From Oscheius onirici (taxonomy: Eukaryota > Nematoda > Chromadorea > Rhabditida > Rhabditidae), in the NCBI GenBank assembly GCA_932521025.1, contig OW051472.1, positions 8,308,001 to 8,372,000 of the forward strand: 64,000 bases of DNA, in the 5' to 3' direction. This document shows positions 9,759-20,138 of the stretch, piece after piece (the stretch's first letter is position 1; the number at the start of each line of letters is the position of its first letter). A program made the translations under genes and the position numbers. Below the pieces are notes generated by a model. The model worked only from the letters and a program-made list of their open reading frames with translations, ran no database searches and was not told where the DNA came from.

Positions 9759-12387
9759 TTACATGAGGACGCAGCATTTGCGCTCCTTCTTCTTCTGTTT
9801 CAGCTCTTCCGGATCGCGGTAGATGAGCGGATTGTAGACAGGAGCCTGTTCGACGGTCATGTTGAGAGCTGAATGTAGGGCCGGGCAGTTCTGCATTGGA
9901 ATTAGCGTCTTCTCCGGCGAAATGAAGCGCCAATGGTGCTCGGGATTCTGAAATTTGTTTATTTTTAGATAAGAAATTTGAAACGATCTTGGAACGAATT
10001 TTTCAGCTCAAAGTATTTAAAAATTCCAGTCTTTTTATCTCGGTTGGTCTTATTTTGTCCTGTCTCAAATACTAGCGGAATGTGAAGAAAAAGTGGAGGT
10101 CTTGAATGTTTCGAAAAAAAAAATAGGTACTGAATCTTTCACGCGATTTTGAAGGCTAGAGCCATAAAAGTCAAAATCCCTTACCTTCGGAATAAGTGGC
10201 TGCATATCGGCCGTCTGCTGCTTGATCGAGGCGTAACGTGCCTCTGGCGTCATCTGACAGAGGCCGATTTCGGCTGGAGCAGCTTGCAGTTGAGGACTGT
10301 AGTAGTGGGGATGCGGCTCTTCGAGGCCCGTAATCTGAATTTGTTCGTCTTTTAAAAAAAATCACGAGAAAACTGACTCTGAAGATGCGAAGATGTGTTC
10401 CCTGATGAACGAAGCCGGCCTCCGGAATATCGTAGTCGCCCCAGAGATAAATGTTGCCGGAATTAGAGGCGACCGTCAGGCGCGGCTCGATCAGGTCACA
10501 GGGCATCTCGTTCTCCTGGATCATCTCCCACTCGAAGCTGTTTCCGGCCGTCTTCAGCAGCCAGTAGTCGCGCAGACGAGTCACTCCACCAGTGTAGCTG
10601 TTCTCCTGCTCGCCGCCGGCTATCATCAGGCCTTCTAAAATTTAATAATTGTAAAAACAGTGGCTATAGTCAGTTTGGCAGAATCTTTGGGCTATTGTTT
10701 TTTTCGGAGCAAAAGATATGAGGAATTTTTGAAGCTGGACAGTTGATCGAAGAAAAGAAAGAAAGTCTAAAACCAAAACCGTTCCAAGCTGTGTGGCAGC
10801 TTCTGAAATCTCATTTACGTTCTTGGAGAATGGTTAGCTGTATCTGAGCTTTTGGCTTTCATTTCAGAGTTTATTCGACACTGCTTGGCTCGTTATCGAG
10901 CTCACATATGCCCCCGTAAGTCCTCAAGCTCAAATAGTAACACAGGCGGTAATATTTAGCTTAGGCGTTGAAAATAGCAGCTGAAAGCTACTGCGATCGA
11001 AACAAACAAAACAGTTCACGTAACTTTGTGCTCAAAGCTTGAAATAAGCAAGACAAGCTCCCTGGGTCTTGATCTAAAGAAGTAGATAACCCACTTTTGA
11101 CCGAGTCGATGGCGCATTCCTTCCTCGGCCATGGGAATTTATTCTGCATTTTCGGATCAGGACGGCACATGTGGGTCGTGATTTGACCGGGCTCGTCGAG
11201 AGAGATGACATGCACTCGACTCCAATCCAGCAAACCGTCGGTGTGAGCAGAGAGAAGGATGATTTTTCTAGAAATTAAGGCGGTTAAAGACCGATTTAGG
11301 GGTCAATTTTTACACCAATTTCTAAGCCTATCAACTTCTGAACAACTCTTACGAGGCAAATTTTTAGTCTGGTACAGGAGCTTCTTTACAAGAAGCTTCA
11401 TCAGGGTCCATGGTGAATGCAAAAAACCAACCCATTATTGAGGAATCCGTCGTAGAAATGGCTCAAATCGGCAGCTGGGACGGAATAGTAGCTGGCTTCG
11501 GCTGGCATCTGGGCCATGCAGTCGATGCGGTAGACGTGCATGCCGGGCCCGGCCAGGACGATAATTTCCGGAGCGTCTTCTCTCAAACTGCAGATGTATT
11601 CGTCGCCGATCGGAATGGGCTCGATGAGGAGACTGCGACTCTCGGCTACGTATTTTCCGTCGGCGGTCAGATCGAGGCGATAGATGTGGAGCTGAAAATT
11701 GTTTTTGTTATTCCGAAATATTCGATGCTCCGAAACGTTCCATATTCGACCCGGGATCGCTGGGACTACTTTTTGTCGAAGATCACTATGGCCTAGAGGT
11801 ATGGATTGGTCCCAGTGCGACTCGAGTTAATGGAAGGCTCACCTTGTTCTGTTGATAATTATGATTGAACTCGTCGGTGACGAGAATGAGACTGCTGCCG
11901 CCCTGAGGACTCGGACACTTTAGGCTGAATAGGAACTTCAAGGAGCCTAAATTTTTACGATTATAGCATAAAATCAAGCTTTTACCTGCATGGCGGAGAG
12001 GAATCAGACCGGCAAAGCAGTGGGCCTCGACGTTGAAAAGGGCTAGACCGGGATCGCCTTTGCGGTAATGGCCACTGCAAAGTTATAGTATTTTTGATGG
12101 AAATAGGCATTTTACAACTAAAAATAGGTTAAGAATCAAAAACCCACGTCGTTCCGCACTCCTCGTCGGCAGCCGGATCGTATAAGAAGTAGAGCAGTTT
12201 CTGGTCGAACGATTCCTGTACGTCTTGGAAAAGGGCGTTTCTCCAGTGCTCTAAAAGCTTATTATTATGTTTTTGTATGTAAATTATCGACAAAAAATAG
12301 TAAAAGTGCAGAAAACTCACTGAATTGGTGCTCCAAGTAGTGCACCTGCTCTCCCCAGGGAAATGTGATATCCGTAGTTTTGACCAT
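9759..12387 (-). CDS. Kelch-like beta-propeller protein with C-terminal CaaX box
   Basis: I do not recognise an orthologue. The minus-strand model starts MVKTTDITFPWGEQVHYLEH at 12387 and runs through about nine exons to a stop at 9759. Repeated segments have beta-propeller character: SSLILVTDEFNHNYQQN, LHIYRLDLTADGKYV, IIVLAGPGMHVYRID, HVISLDEPGQITTHM and LMIAGGEQENSYTGGV, the last resembling a kelch GG turn. The protein ends in KQKKKERKCCVLM: a polybasic run followed by CVLM, a good CaaX prenylation box, so the product is probably membrane-anchored like a small GTPase tail. No signal peptide or transmembrane helix was seen. One intron (about 10640-11095) is longer than the rest. Propeller assignment is by pattern only, so it could also be WD-like. 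The CaaX tail is directly visible in the frame that fits the upstream exon. Confidence 0.7.
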
Positions 12388-12930
12388 CTGGAAATTGTTG
12401 AAGTTGGTGTGACGACGAAGTGGAACGAAACAAAAACAAGAAGAAAAATAAGGAATGAAATCACAGGTTCGCTCGTTTGAGTTTTCAGATTTGACTTCCC
12501 AGTTGTACGGATTACGGTATTTCAACTACCGTATCTTTCTGCTGAGAAATTTAGGATTTGCGGCAAATCTTAATTTTTCTTCACTTTCCTTAATTTTCCC
12601 TTGTTTTTACTCGTATTTCCTCCTATTTTTTTGTCAAAATGTCCCACAGAAGTTAGAAAATCAGTCCGCGCACTCTCTTCAGAGCACTCGAAATCAGTTC
12701 ACTAGTCATTCGCAATAATTTATCGTCATCAAATGCATGTCAGAAACATAACTCTGACGTTCATCCTGATTATTTCTTTGCTCACATGAACACGGTATTT
12801 TCTACAGAAGATATGCTTCTTTATTCATTTTATCTTTCACCCTCACATCTTTGCACGGGTCTTGCAACGCACTAATTTTTGCCTTGAAAACCTTGCGCCC
12901 AATCTCAGAACAGTCAAGTCTCCTTTTCAG
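12388..12930. other. Divergent intergenic region between the kelch/CaaX gene and RINT1
   Basis: It probably holds both promoters, since the flanking genes point away from each other. It contains the inverted partner (about 12785-12895) of the repeat at 2375-2500. No exon is supported. Confidence 0.5.
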
Positions 12931-15812
12931 ATGTCATCAACATCGAGTAGAAGTCGGAATGGAGTTCCAACACTGGTATTTGTTTCATTTCTTCCAGAAG
13001 TTGCAAGTTTTCCAGGTAACAGAAGCATGGATAAAACTCGATTCCCTAGAATGCACAAATTCGCTGAAATTGCTGTCAGAAGTGCGTCAGGTGAGCATTT
13101 TGCTCCAATTTTCTCATCTTAGCCTTCAGATAACCGAAGACTTTAAACAGAAGACACAACTAATTGAGCAGGGTATCGCAGAATCCCAAGATGACGTGCT
13201 CAACAAACTGGACTCTCTGAAAAAGTAAGATCAATGAGAGACTTGTACAGCTCTTTGATTTTAGATGTAAACGGGATCTTCTATCATTGAAAGCGAATGT
13301 AATTCAATTGAAGCACGAATATCTTGCGAGTGCTCAAGAAACCGTGCGGCAATTTCAAAAGGTCGGCTTTTCAAGTTTTCTGGTGTAATCACGGTTGCTT
13401 ACAGATCGATCCGGATATTCTACAAAAATTTGAGAAAGTATCTATAAAATTGGACAAATTACAACGATTAAAACTAGAAAAAGAAGGCCAAGAACTTATC
13501 GATGAGCTGGAGGATTGTGCTAATTCGACCGATCTGGATGGTACGATAGAAGCCCTAAATACTGCTTTGGCACACGAAAACAAGTGTAAAAATGTAAGCT
13601 ATTGCCTTACCTGTTTGTCGATATAACTTTTTCAGTTCGACTTGGCATCAGACTGGTTTTCATCCGATCTCTTTTCCATATTTGAGCAGCTATTCGCTTC
13701 GATTAAAGCCAATCTCTTGGCCTATCTAGAGAACAATCTGAAATTCCCGTTTGAAGAAGGAGAAGGTACGTCTTATTACTGTCCCTTTACAGTACCGATC
13801 ATTCAGGTAATGTCATTTCCAAAGATCAGCTAGGTACTCTTCAAAAATACCTTCACATTCTCCGCCGTTTACAAGAGTACTTGTCGCCAGACGACTGGTA
13901 ACATTTCGTCATTTTCAAATTCAAGCCAATATTCAAGGACTATCGAAGTAGCTGAAGCACTGTTCGCTCCAATTCAAAATCGCTTTCATTACCATTTCTA
14001 CGGCGATCGCAAGACAAATGACAAATCCAACCCACGATGGTTCCTCACCCAAATCATTTCGTGGATTCGAGCCAATTCCTCCTTTTTTGAACAAGTCCTG
14101 AGTCCTTTCAAGGTTCTTTCACACGTGTATTGCAATAGCAATGCCTTTAGAATGTTAGCGGATTCAATCCCTCCGTCTTCTTCCAGTACCGTATATCTAC
14201 GTTAGCCAGTGAGAAGATAAAGTCGCTGTTAGCTCTGGATGAGGTTAGTTTTCATACATTTCCAGACACAACTTTCTTCCAGGTTATCGCCGATTCTTTC
14301 TTGTTTTCTCGTCTAATTGACGATTGTGTCGAATTTGAAGAGAACAGACAACAATTGGACAGACTGGATCACGGAACTAATTGTCTCTCTCCATTTTGTG
14401 AGAAATCAGTAATTCTGGCCTGGATTGCAGTAAGGTCAAGACTAAATTTATATACCTTCTTCTTCTTCAGATGGAGAACGAAATCAGTACGGCCTTTTTG
14501 GACGAAATCTTGGCCAGCGCAACGTGCTGGAAGAACCGACTAGGAGAGATTGACGACGTGGACGAGTACTTTGCTTGCCATTGTGCCGATTCGTTTGTCA
14601 CTCATGTTCTGTGCATCCAAAATCGATCGCGGCTTCTGCCAGACAGTCTGTCAAAGGTATCCCGCCGTTTCACCAGTTCAAATTCACCAAATTCAGCGCG
14701 GCTTTATAGATCTGCAGCTGTTCTTATTCGATGAGTTCCGCGAACGTCTCTCACAGATTGCCAACGTTGCCGATTCGCCCTGGAACGAGCCCTTTCCCCA
14801 GATAATGAATGCAATTTGGTCAGTTTTTATACCATTTCTAGTGGAAAATGACCATTTCTATAGGTTTCTTTGTGACACGCTCAAAGAATGGAGTGAGACG
14901 AATGCTCTTGATGACCAGGGCATCGGAGCGGCGGCTCTTGAAAACACTAGCAGCATGTACAAGTAGATCCCTCATTTTGAAGCGCTCATTTCGATTCAGA
15001 CATTTGTGGTCTCAGATGGCCGACAGAATAGCCACATCGATCCGCATTCAGACCTCGGACTTGGCACAGCAGTATCGTCACAATAAATGGTTTGAAATTG
15101 ATCAATTCAATTATTTCCTGTTCTAGGGCTTCGGTAGATGTTTTCATGTTGAATTCGAAAGAAATTTCGCCATTTTTCTGCCCACTTCTTCAAAAGATTC
15201 GATCCATTTTCGCATCAGCTGGAAATGTACTGTCACAGGCGAGTCCATCGTCTGTTTTTGCAACTTGTTTTCAGGTCTCTTTAAAGACGACGTTTGATCG
15301 ATTTACTACCGTTATTGCCGAAGTCCTTTTGACAGAAGTCATACAAAATACTGCCTTTGTGTAAGCCCACATCAAAATTTGAGCCAAAATGAAATCTTTC
15401 AGAGAATCGGGTGCAACACAGATGCTCTTTGACGTAAATGACGGTCTGGTTCCCGTTTTGAACAACATATTCGATCGAAAAAACGTGCAGGGAATGCAGT
15501 GTGGCTACAATAAGGTTTGCCCAGTTTAGTTGATTTAAAAATCTGGATTTTAGACTCTAGTCAAAGTTATCAGCTCTCTCCGTCTCCTCGCCCTCCCTTG
15601 GCCTGTGGCTACTCTTCTTCGAGAGGAAATGGCCAACGTATGTTTTTATGTATTTTGAACTAAAATGCCGTTTTCAGAGTTCACCGGAACAATTCGAGGA
15701 GAAATTGCTAGAGATAAAAGTGACTTGCTTATCGGTGGAAGAGGTGAAACAGCTGTTCAGTCAGCGCCATGATATGAAGAATTCAAATCTTGTGACAATG
15801 GCAATCCGGTAG
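12931..15812 (+). CDS. RINT1: RINT1/TIP20-family vesicle tethering protein
   Basis: RINT1 (yeast Tip20) is a subunit of the NRZ/Dsl1 tethering complex acting at the ER in Golgi-to-ER traffic. The start ATG at 12931 follows CTTTTCAG directly, as expected for a trans-splice acceptor. The N-terminal exons (IKLDSLECTNSLKLL to DDVLNKLDSLKK and EKVSIKLDKLQRLKLEK) are coiled-coil-like. The diagnostic family stretch is FHYHFYGDRKTNDKSNPRWF with SWIRANSSFFEQVL (about 13980-14110). Later exons carry LFDEFRERLSQIANVADSPW, MLNSKEISPFFCPLL and ESGATQMLFDVNDGLVPVL, matching the RINT1 C-terminal domain. The last exon ends KNSNLVTMAIR at a TAG (15810-15812), with AATAAA at about 15841. Many introns are 40-55 bp. 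The predicted length, about 700 residues, fits the family. Confidence 0.9.
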
Positions 15813-15951
15813 ATTTTATGGGCTGTTTAACGGGTTTGAAATAAATTTTTATGGTTTTCCTGTATTTTCTTGTTTTCAATTTTTTATTTGGAATGCAGAA
15901 TATGAGTTACATTTTTAGATTGGGCAGACATGTGCGATCGAACCGGCCGGT

Positions 15952-16067
15952 CCGGTCCGAAAATTCAGCACTAAGTAAAACATTCAGCGCTCTAAGTAGC
16001 GTCCGGGACCGTCCAAGGCGCTCATAGAGTGCTGAATGTTTTACTTACTGCTGAATTTTCAGACCGG
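15952..16067. repeat. Foldback repeat at the SUV3-copy breakpoint
   Basis: Arms 15952-15992 and 16027-16067 are inverted repeats of about 41 bp with two or three mismatches (core AAAATTCAGCACTAAGTAAA and its complement) around a 34 bp loop. GC-rich CCGGTCC motifs lie on the outside. The right arm ends 20 bp before the region identical to SUV3 starts (16087), so the foldback may be connected with the rearrangement. No clear target-site duplication was found. Confidence 0.75.
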
Positions 16068-16087
16068 TCCGATCGTCTGGAGTCTGG

Positions 16088-16979
16088 ATGGCGTCGCGGA
16101 GCCACATCTTGGCTAGTCTTTTGCGGAGAAGCTTCTCGCAACCTGTGGTTCGCTGCTAGTAGATTTCTTAACCGAAAACAATTCAGATACGAACATGCTC
16201 GGCCCACAACAATCAACAGAATTCGGCAGCTCCTAAAGTCCGCCGGACGACCTTTAGAAATGTTGCGAGTAGGAAAAGAGTGCCCGGAGTTCCGGCTGAT
16301 CGAGGCGGTGCCTTGATTGAAGATCTCGTGGTGCCGAAATCCGTGTCTCCTCATTTTACAATGACCGGAGGAGATGAATACGCACAGGGTCTTGACATGG
16401 TAACTCAGCTAAATTTTATTATTTTGATTCCAATTCAGAGTCAAATCAGCCTGGCCTTGGACGAGTTCAGTAGACGACCTCTGGTTCGCGAGTTAGCTGC
16501 TGAAAATGGACTGACTTCAAAATTGTTCATTTCATCCTACAAATCGTTCAGGACGTACTGTTTAAGCGAAGCTGTCAGTTCATTTTAAGCGCCAGTATTA
16601 CGTTCATCTTACAGGGAGGAATTGATCCGGCCGTTTTGATCGTTCTTCACGATATTGTCAAAGAAGGCCACGGAGTCGACAGACTTTTCCCCCATTTTCT
16701 TTCTCATGCTCGAAAGGTATTTCACTCTTCGACTTGTTTTTATTGTCAAAATAGGTATTTCCCCATCTCGAGGCGATGGATGATCTTCGAATGATTTCCG
16801 ACTTGACGGAGCCGCACAACTGGTATCCCGAAGTAGCCACCACTTTTAGAAGGGAAGACATTGGAACATGGTCACTTTGGATGGTCACTTTGGAAAAAGT
16901 CTACGAGACGATGGAAGCGTACCTCAGGCTGAGCTCCGTCCGTTCTCCCGATATGCTTCCCGGTGAAGTAGAAGCATAG
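16088..16979 (+). pseudogene. Truncated inverted copy of SUV3 lacking the helicase core
   Basis: The segment from 16087 repeats SUV3 exons 1-3 with their introns at near-perfect identity but on the opposite strand, including the mitochondrial presequence and [18 protein letters not shown]. After WYPE it jumps to [12 protein letters not shown] (corresponding to about 570-608 of the parent) and then to [15 protein letters not shown] (parent about 30-90), ending at a TAG. Walker A, DEIQ and the second RecA-like domain are all missing. The reading frame nevertheless stays open to the stop. These last 150 bp are only about 90% identical to the parent while the first 700 bp look identical. At the second junction ATGGTCACTTTGG is tandemly repeated. 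It could be a plain pseudogene or a short helicase-free mitochondrial protein; no evidence of expression is visible. Confidence 0.75.
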
Positions 16980-17236
16980 ATGGACTGGGTCCGTTTTTTT
17001 TGAAATTTTTGGAAGACCCCCTTTCACCATGTACTCCCTTTGTTGAAATTTATTTTTTGAGTTTGCCGCCAAATTTTTGGGTTTCATATTTTCTGCCAAA
17101 TTTCAGGCGCCTATGCTCGTAGTTGCTGTAATTTTAGGCCAAGCATTTGTTTACGTAAGGTTTGACGTGAATTGGTTGTACTCTATTTATTCACCTTTTT
17201 TCTCGTTCTAATTTGTGTATTTTCAGTTTTCACGAA

Positions 17237-18042
17237 ATGGCATCGTCTTCGAACAATGTCAGCTGGAGGATCTGCAAAGACGATTATGGATTGCGCTATT
17301 TTTTTGAGCGAAAATCAAAGGTTTCTTCATGGAAGGAACCTTTTGAGCCGGAGGTGAGTATCTCATCATTTTTCTCTTGCAGTTAAAGAGCAATCTGAAG
17401 TAGAGCGAACTGCGAAAAACTAGCGCGTCTATGATAAATTTTTTGCTAAACTTGACTGTTCAGTTCAGGCTTGTTGAAAACCTGTGCTGCGCTCGGTTCT
17501 GAGCTGCGCTGCGGCGGGCTGACGCGTTTTGTAGTGGCTAAGAGGCCTGACTACAATTCTAAATATCGGTCCAGTTCAATTTCCCTTGTACCAAAAGCCT
17601 TTTGCTTATTTTTAGCTAAAATATCAATAAATATTAAAAGCAAAAGACTTTTAGTACAAGGGGAATTGAACTGGACCGATATATGGATTTGTAGTCCGTC
17701 CTCTTAGCCACTACGCCACGCGTCAAAGCCCGCCGCCTCACTCGCCGCAGCTCAGCTTATGCACTCACCCTAGGGGTAGTTTTTGATGCTGAGTTCGATA
17801 ACGCTAGACGCGAAAACAGCTGGATGGAGGGGTGCATTTTAGAGTATTACCAAATAATGTCTACTGTTTCAGCATTTTTACTGCAAAACCTGTACAAGGA
17901 ACACGATGTCACGTTAAGCTTTGAACAATCACATGTGCGAGCTTTCCCCCAAAAAAGGAGTCAGACGATTCTGAAGCTCTTGACATCATGGAGGCAGTGC
18001 GGGAGGCTTCTCTTCGCCAAGCAGAAGAAGAAGCTACGCTTG
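17237..18042 (+). pseudogene. Broken gene with a WW domain
   Basis: The first exon (17237-17353) begins MASSSNNVSWRICKDDYGLR and continues to KVSSWKEPFEPE. The two tryptophans, the DDYG turn, RYFF and the proline fit a WW domain, which binds proline-rich peptides. A candidate second exon at about 17875 keeps phase and reads HFYCKTCTRNTMSR then an in-frame TAA, followed by NNHMCEL, so it looks like a small zinc finger interrupted by a stop. A further frame change at a C5A6 homopolymer leads to an acidic stretch EALDIMEAVREASLRQAEE before a GT. Nonsense plus frameshift suggests a pseudogene. The intron holds the 17499-17755 foldback. No family name is offered. Confidence 0.5.
17499..17755. repeat. 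Foldback repeat with tRNA-like arms
   Basis: Two arms of about 105 bp (17499-17605 and about 17645-17755) are inverted copies with moderate divergence around a short AT-rich loop. Read on the minus strand the right arm contains TAGTGGCTAAGAGG, similar to a pol III A box, an anticodon-like ACTACAAAT loop and GGTCCAGTTCAATTCC, a loose B-box match. The acceptor and T stems do not pair properly, so it is not called a tRNA. It may be a tRNA-derived SINE or two head-to-head tRNA relics. Confidence 0.65.
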
Positions 18043-18499
18043 TACGTCTTTACCACAAAGAATTAGATTATAGTCACTTTTGAACTTGGGGTAGAAAGGC
18101 GCCACGGCGGCGAAAGCCTTCGTAGACGGTTCTTTAAAGACATTTCGTCTATACTAATACGGCACAAATTCGTTTGTTTTCAGGAACAGAACCAGGAAAG
18201 CGATTACTTGAATACGTCACATCACTCGCTAGACCAAATGTGATCCATCGTTTCCTCGCACACTTTTCTCTCGTCAAAGCTCCAACGCTCTCTCCTCTCT
18301 TCCTTCCCCTCTCGCTAAGAGATCTGTATATTCTTATCGTACTAGTAAACGCGTAACTACTGTTCCTTTCTGGTTCATCCTTCCGCCTTCAGTGCATTTA
18401 GTAAGGCAAGGGAGAAATTGGTGGAATCGGTCCGTATCATCGACCTGAAAAGAAGTCCAGCGTGGCAGCAACAACATCATAAGTTTGACAGTCAAGATT

Positions 18500-19330
18500 G
18501 GTTTTTGGAAATCCAAGGTCACCAAGCTTGGACTTCATGCCCGGAAACTATTGGACAGAGCGAAGGGGTTTGAATCTGTATTCGTCTTCCCCGCCGACAA
18601 GCTGGAACTCACAGCTCACATCAAGCAAAATAACCGTTCAACTTCAATCCGTACGAGCCAATCTCACGGATTTAGAAGGCAGAATCGACGCGATCGTCAA
18701 AGAGGGATTCGACTTTATTGATGAGGAAACAGGTCCGAAACATTTTAGAAAGATCGAAGAATATAGCGGCACAGTAGGAAATCACCACACTGAGCTACTG
18801 ACGACCAGATCGACAGAACTTCTGCTTCAAAGTCAAGCACTGTCAAAACCGTCAGTGCCGAATTATCTGAGAAAGGTGACAACGAGTCAATTTTTTCGTA
18901 CTGAGAACCTGGGAGAAACAGGCCACGTCAATAACTGCCAAAGTTCAAGGGCGAAATCAAAAAATTTCCCAGCTTCTGGGCAAGTTACAGCGCCATGATC
19001 CATGTAGCCACCGATCTCATTGAATTGAACACATTTTTCTATCTGAGGCAAGCTCTCAAAAATGAAGCTCTATCCTTAATAGAGGAAATTCCCGTCACTG
19101 AGGGAAACATTGGATCTACCGTGACAGCCGTCATGATACCACCGGCCTCTACGGTAACCAAAAGCATCAGATCCACTCAGGAACAACTACGTCAGAAGAT
19201 CTGCACCTTGGAATGCCAGGGTGAACGTTTCCACGATACGAACGCCTGGAAAAGCATTATTCTCTCCAAGTTCCCAGCCTCGGTCAACAGCCACATTATC
19301 ATCTGCTTGGTCCTCCAGACATCTTTCCAT
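18500..19330 (+). mobile_element. BEL/Pao gag fragment (DUF1759-like)
   Basis: One frame around 18600-18720 is gag-like (LQSVRANLTDLEGRIDAIV), and after a frame change 18945-19130 reads LPKFKGEIKKFPSFWASY and FYLRQALKNEALSLIEEIPV, the hallmark of BEL/Pao gag (DUF1759). From about 19130 the sequence is rearranged; NAWKSIILSKFPASVNSHII near 19245-19305 matches the start of the minus-strand BEL fragment at 7.7 kb. The copy is frameshifted and truncated. The stretch 18043-18500 before it shows no gene and could include LTR or leader sequence, but no second LTR is available for comparison. Confidence 0.75.
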
Positions 19331-19399
19331 TCGTCTCATCAGCACACGCGATAGCACACATCGCACACGATTGTGGTAGGCAAATAGGTCTGAAGTTTG

Positions 19400-20138
19400 C
19401 TGGATCATCCGAATCACCTGATTTGTGAAGGAGAGTGACGATGGCGTCTTGGTACTGTTCCACCATTTACCAGGTGGTTCAGGATGTTGCAAATGACCGC
19501 ACCGGCTTCTTCTCTGGAGTGGTAGAGCATCGATGAGAGTCCGTCTGATCCAGGTGCTTCAGATCTTCGAAGCTGCGTGATGGCATGAATGACTTCGTCC
19601 GGCTCAAGAGGAGGTAGATCATCAAAGTTTCGGGCAGCTAGTTGAGGGGCTGGCCCTTGGTCGGAGTAGAGTGTGTCAAAGAATTCCTTGAACTTCTTTA
19701 CCGTTTTCCTCTGAGAGTAGCTCTTGCTGTTGTTCTTTGCAGCCATCATCCTCTTATTCGTTGTGCGGATTGCGAGAGCCGCATCGTTCATACTTCGTCC
19801 ATGTTCAACAGCCCTTCTCAGTACTTCCTCTTTTCGTGCCACCAGGTTTTTTCATCATTCGTCTAGTTTGTTGCGTGAGGATGGAAAAGGAGATCTTCCC
19901 GTTTGCCGTATTGTCATCTCTTGCTAGTCGTCTGGATTGAAGAGCAACCATCGTAGCAGCAGATATCCTTGGTGACAGAGTTTCCGACCTCATGGCATCG
20001 ACTGCTGCTTTCTTCAGTTTCATCTTCAGGTCCTCGTATTGTCTTTCAACTGTCCGGTTATCCAAAGGGGGCAGGCTCGTTCTCGGTAAGTTTTCCTTGA
20101 ACTTAGACGGAATCAGTCGTAGATTGAGGATAACATAT
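19400..20138 (-). mobile_element. RTE-type LINE fragment upstream of the reverse-transcriptase palm
   Basis: Two overlapping minus-strand frames cover the linker and N-terminal RT part of an RTE-like LINE: RISAATMVALQSRRLARDDN then, after a frameshift near 19840, RKEEVLRRAVEHGRSMNDA, KKFKEFFDTLYSDQ, DLPPLEPDEVIHAI and KRSEAPGSDGLS-like LRRSEAPGSDGLSSMLYH. The catalytic palm and endonuclease are absent. It abuts the inverted gene X copy at about 20139. It is inactive by truncation and frameshift. Confidence 0.75.

Noticed and set aside
17499..17755. Functional tRNA gene pair
   Set aside because: Boxes are similar to tRNA promoters but T and acceptor stems do not pair, so only a tRNA-like repeat is claimed.
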